From positions 558,001 to 622,000 of the forward strand of contig NOWV01000025.1 in NCBI GenBank assembly GCA_003344405.1: DNA of 64,000 nt, in the 5' to 3' direction. Within the stretch, counting starts at the first letter, position 1, and the number at the start of each line of letters is the position of its first letter. This DNA comes from Trichoplax sp. H2 (Eukaryota > Placozoa > Uniplacotomia > Trichoplacea). The translations under genes were made by a program, and so were the position numbers. The notes beneath the pieces are model-generated. The model made no database searches. It was not told the origin of the DNA and saw only the letters and a program-made list of their open reading frames with translations. This document shows, piece after piece, positions 61,601 to 64,000 of this stretch.

Positions 61601-63574
61601 CTTAATTGTCTTGGACTACTTCTTCCTCTATGTTATAATGATTCTGTACATGTTAGCTAGACGAGTAATAGGAAATAGATCCGACTATCATTCTTAGTTG
61701 CAGCTGTATTAACTATTGACGTCATGCTATCGAATTGAGAAATAATCTATTATTAATATGCCAAAATGGAGACGACTAAAGCTGAATTAATACAACTGAA
61801 TAAATACACGTATTTATTCTAGTACGTTAAAGTAGATGATTTTAAAATTACTAGGATAAATTAATCTTATAAGATCCATGTAAGAAGATTAATATTCACA
61901 CATCGACTTCATGTTTGGGGAGGAAGAAAGTGTTCTTTCTGTCATGATAGACAATTTATATTTTAAATCCGGCTATCATGGTGCTATCAAGTATATAATC
62001 AGTATTTACATCTATAAAACAGCTGTAAATGTTATTTAGCCGACTTTGCAAGCTTTTAGATCGATATGTTATTTCTGACTGGGGTTCAATTTATAATAAC
62101 GCGTGATTAAATAACACTAGGTTCAAATTGATATTTTTTAATCTATATTTTTATTCCATTAAAATAGAAACAGGTCTTTTATATCCCATCTGCTATTTAT
62201 CAAATCACAGTAATCTTATTAACTGGGAAACATTTGTTCTAGTCTAGAAAGAAAAACTGATAAGCTTAATTTAGCTGCAGGACAAAAAGCCCTATTGTTG
62301 TTTATCCAATCTATTTCATCATTGGTTGTAAAAGTGAGCTGACAGACTAACCAGATATTAAATTAAAAAAAATATCCAATCTTTAAATGACATCTCATGT
62401 AGAATTGGCGCTAGATTGATAATTAATTACACTATTTGTCAATCGATTGATTTGAAAATATGACAATAAAATTACCGCAGTTCTTAGTACGTAAATTTAA
62501 TATCCTTTATGGTGTGGCCGAATGATTGATCGATTGTATGCTTAATTTAATAGATTAGATGATTTTCAAAGCTTACCTCTCTCTTTTAGTTGTATAGAGG
62601 TAAATAAAGAAATAAATGTAGGATTATGAAAAGAATGTCTTCAAGTCAATCGGATCTAGTCTGATAGACAAGTACAATATAAAAATTTTTTGAAAGAAAT
62701 GCTACTGACCATGTAGATACCTTGTGTCTCAACATTGTGGTATTAATGAACATGCAAGCAAAGACATAGATGGCGTCCAGATGATACTTGAAAGAAATAG
62801 AAAGAGTAAAAAGCAGCGACAATGTATCATCAAAAGTTAAATCATAGCTTCCGAAAGATAGAGAATAAGTCATATAGAGTTTCTCTGATAGCAAAACAAT
62901 TCAATTGAAATTTGTAAACCTCAAGCCACGCAATGTCTGAGATTTTTGTTAGATTACATCTGCTAATCCTTGCTAGTTAGAGTTGATAAATGTCCTGAAT
63001 CTACGATTAGCTCATACTATATTTATTTATCGAATATTGGGCTACGTAATGACTTATTAAGCACAATGAATAAATCTAATGTCGGTATCAAGGCATCTAT
63101 GTATAAATTAATTAATTAAATCGATGAAATGAACCATTAAGTTGTATGTCAAGTGAAAGCTAAATTACTTTGAGTATGTGTTGTTTGTACTGCACCATTT
63201 TGAGTGTACAGCGGACTACCTGAACGGTTCTGTAGATACTATGGCTACTGCTCAACGCTGTATTAATGTCATTTATTTGTATTAACGATTCCTGAACAAA
63301 CTATAAGCAGCATTAGTACCGGATAGTATCGCTGCATTAAATGCGAAATTAGCGTTTATGTGATGATATAATAATTGGGCAAATTCAAATAATCCTCCGC
63401 CAAAAAAATTGATTTATTTACAATCATGATAGATATTAGATTGATACTTGTTAAATAGTCGATGCTTAAACGCAAATAAACGTGAAATTATCATTTCAAA
63501 AATAATAGAGCTTTTCATTGGTTCGATTACTATCAACGCCTGAAGTTACAATTTTGCTTTCATAATTTACTTAC
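58675..63574. other. Unassigned AT-rich region right of the receptor gene
   Basis: About 5 kb upstream of the receptor start. I recognise no complete gene. Open pieces worth noting are a minus-strand exon-like segment at 62884-62721 (listed separately), a plus-strand stop-free run at 59731-59868 (GIIVDHIKGLDYDEMYLC), and a minus-strand run at about 63402-63283 (GLFEFAQLLYHHINANFAF). None shows a family signature. Confidence 0.4.
62721..62884 (-). CDS. Possible exon of an unidentified membrane or SEA-like protein
   Basis: A stop-free minus-strand segment bounded by a good acceptor (GCTATCAG) and donor (CACAAG|GTATCT). It enters in phase 1 and leaves in phase 0, the same phases as the second exon of the neighbouring receptor gene. 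It reads YSLSFGSYDLTFDD and SISFKYHLDAIYVFACMF. The alternating pattern could be a SEA-like fold or a membrane segment. No partner exon was found with matching phase, so this may be part of a second receptor-like gene, or chance. Confidence 0.25.
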
Positions 63575-63705
63575 GATCATGTGTATCAACAGAGCTAAAA
63601 AAATGCAACAGATACCGAAGTACAATGCAGAAAATGCCTTGCATATTAATCTTGGATTTTTAGCATTGTTAAAATCATTTCGCTTCAGTTTTATTCCTAT
63701 GTATA
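63575..63705 (-). CDS. Possible exon of a CD225/dispanin-like membrane protein
   Basis: A minus-strand segment of 131 nt between CCGTCAG and a GTAAGT donor. It reads YIGIKLKRNDFNNAKNPRLI, then CKAFSALYFGICCIFLALLI. The spacing of K.KR.D...AK....CKAFS followed by a hydrophobic helix resembles the second half of CD225 (dispanin) domains. The first half should lie to the right, but I cannot find it before the window edge. The opposite strand is also open over 63579-63812 without recognisable motifs. Weak. Confidence 0.22.
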
Positions 63706-64000
63706 CTGACGGTGAAAGTTATTATTTCTTATTATGTGTCCGGATTAATGATAAAAACGCTGATTACTCTTTTTTGATCTACCATCATAAACACAGCCTA
63801 GAGGAATGTTAAATTGAAAACATACGTGCTATCCTTTCATAGCAAATTGGCCCCAAGCAGCTAGTATTTCGTTGCAAGTTATACGTATAAGAGCGGTTTC
63901 ATTCCGTACTGTTTGATCATTCTAGTATTACGTCAGTTTACGTAATATTGTAATAGATACCAATGTATTAGAAGCAATTCAATTTTTTATGTTATATTTC

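Overview
The window is AT-rich eukaryotic DNA from an animal. Genes are split by many short introns with GT-AG borders, and several families are metazoan or choanozoan in scope: a capicua-type protein, a salt-inducible-kinase-type kinase, a BTB-BACK-kelch protein and a secretin/adhesion-class GPCR. The compact introns, low GC and lack of large repeats suggest an early-branching animal, most likely a placozoan of the Trichoplax/Hoilungia kind. That species call is inference from gene content and style, not from a match.

Layout, left to right. (1) 1-5931 (+): a capicua-like gene, open at the left edge, with the N-terminal region of the long capicua isoform but no HMG box or C1 domain visible. 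(2) 7786-9669 (-): three exons of mitochondrial ribosomal protein L41, hidden among short reading frames. (3) 9.7-16.6 kb: a gene-poor stretch with simple repeats. (4) 16916-28122 (+): a 10-exon SIK-family kinase of 1456 aa. A perfect 197-bp tandem duplication covers its start codon, and it ends in a KA1-like domain. Its 5.4-kb first intron holds a decayed transposase-like fragment and other repeats. (5) 31422-33107 (+): a single-exon kelch-like protein. (6) 34999-37041 (-): the mitochondrial phosphatase PTPMT1 in four exons. (7) 39298-41534 (+): CCDC153 (DRC12) in six exons. (8) 42367-43438 (-): RNA polymerase subunit RPB8 (POLR2H) in three exons. (9) 43.6-44.6 kb: a satellite built on GTACTGTAC-like words. 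(10) 44767-49488 (+): CCDC191 in 15 exons, 934 aa. (11) 50940-58674 (-): a nine-exon class-B-type 7TM receptor of 493 aa with a signal peptide and a SEA-like region but no GPS motif. (12) 58.7-64 kb: mostly unassigned, with weak membrane-protein exons on the minus strand near the right edge.

The genes do not form one pathway. Two neighbourhoods stand out. Two ciliary/centrosomal coiled-coil genes (CCDC153 and CCDC191) flank POLR2H. The two mitochondrial genes (MRPL41 and PTPMT1) lie far apart. All exon borders were worked out by hand from splice dinucleotides, codon phase and family similarity. For the complete models every junction keeps the reading frame, which is the main internal check. 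No transcript or database evidence was available.
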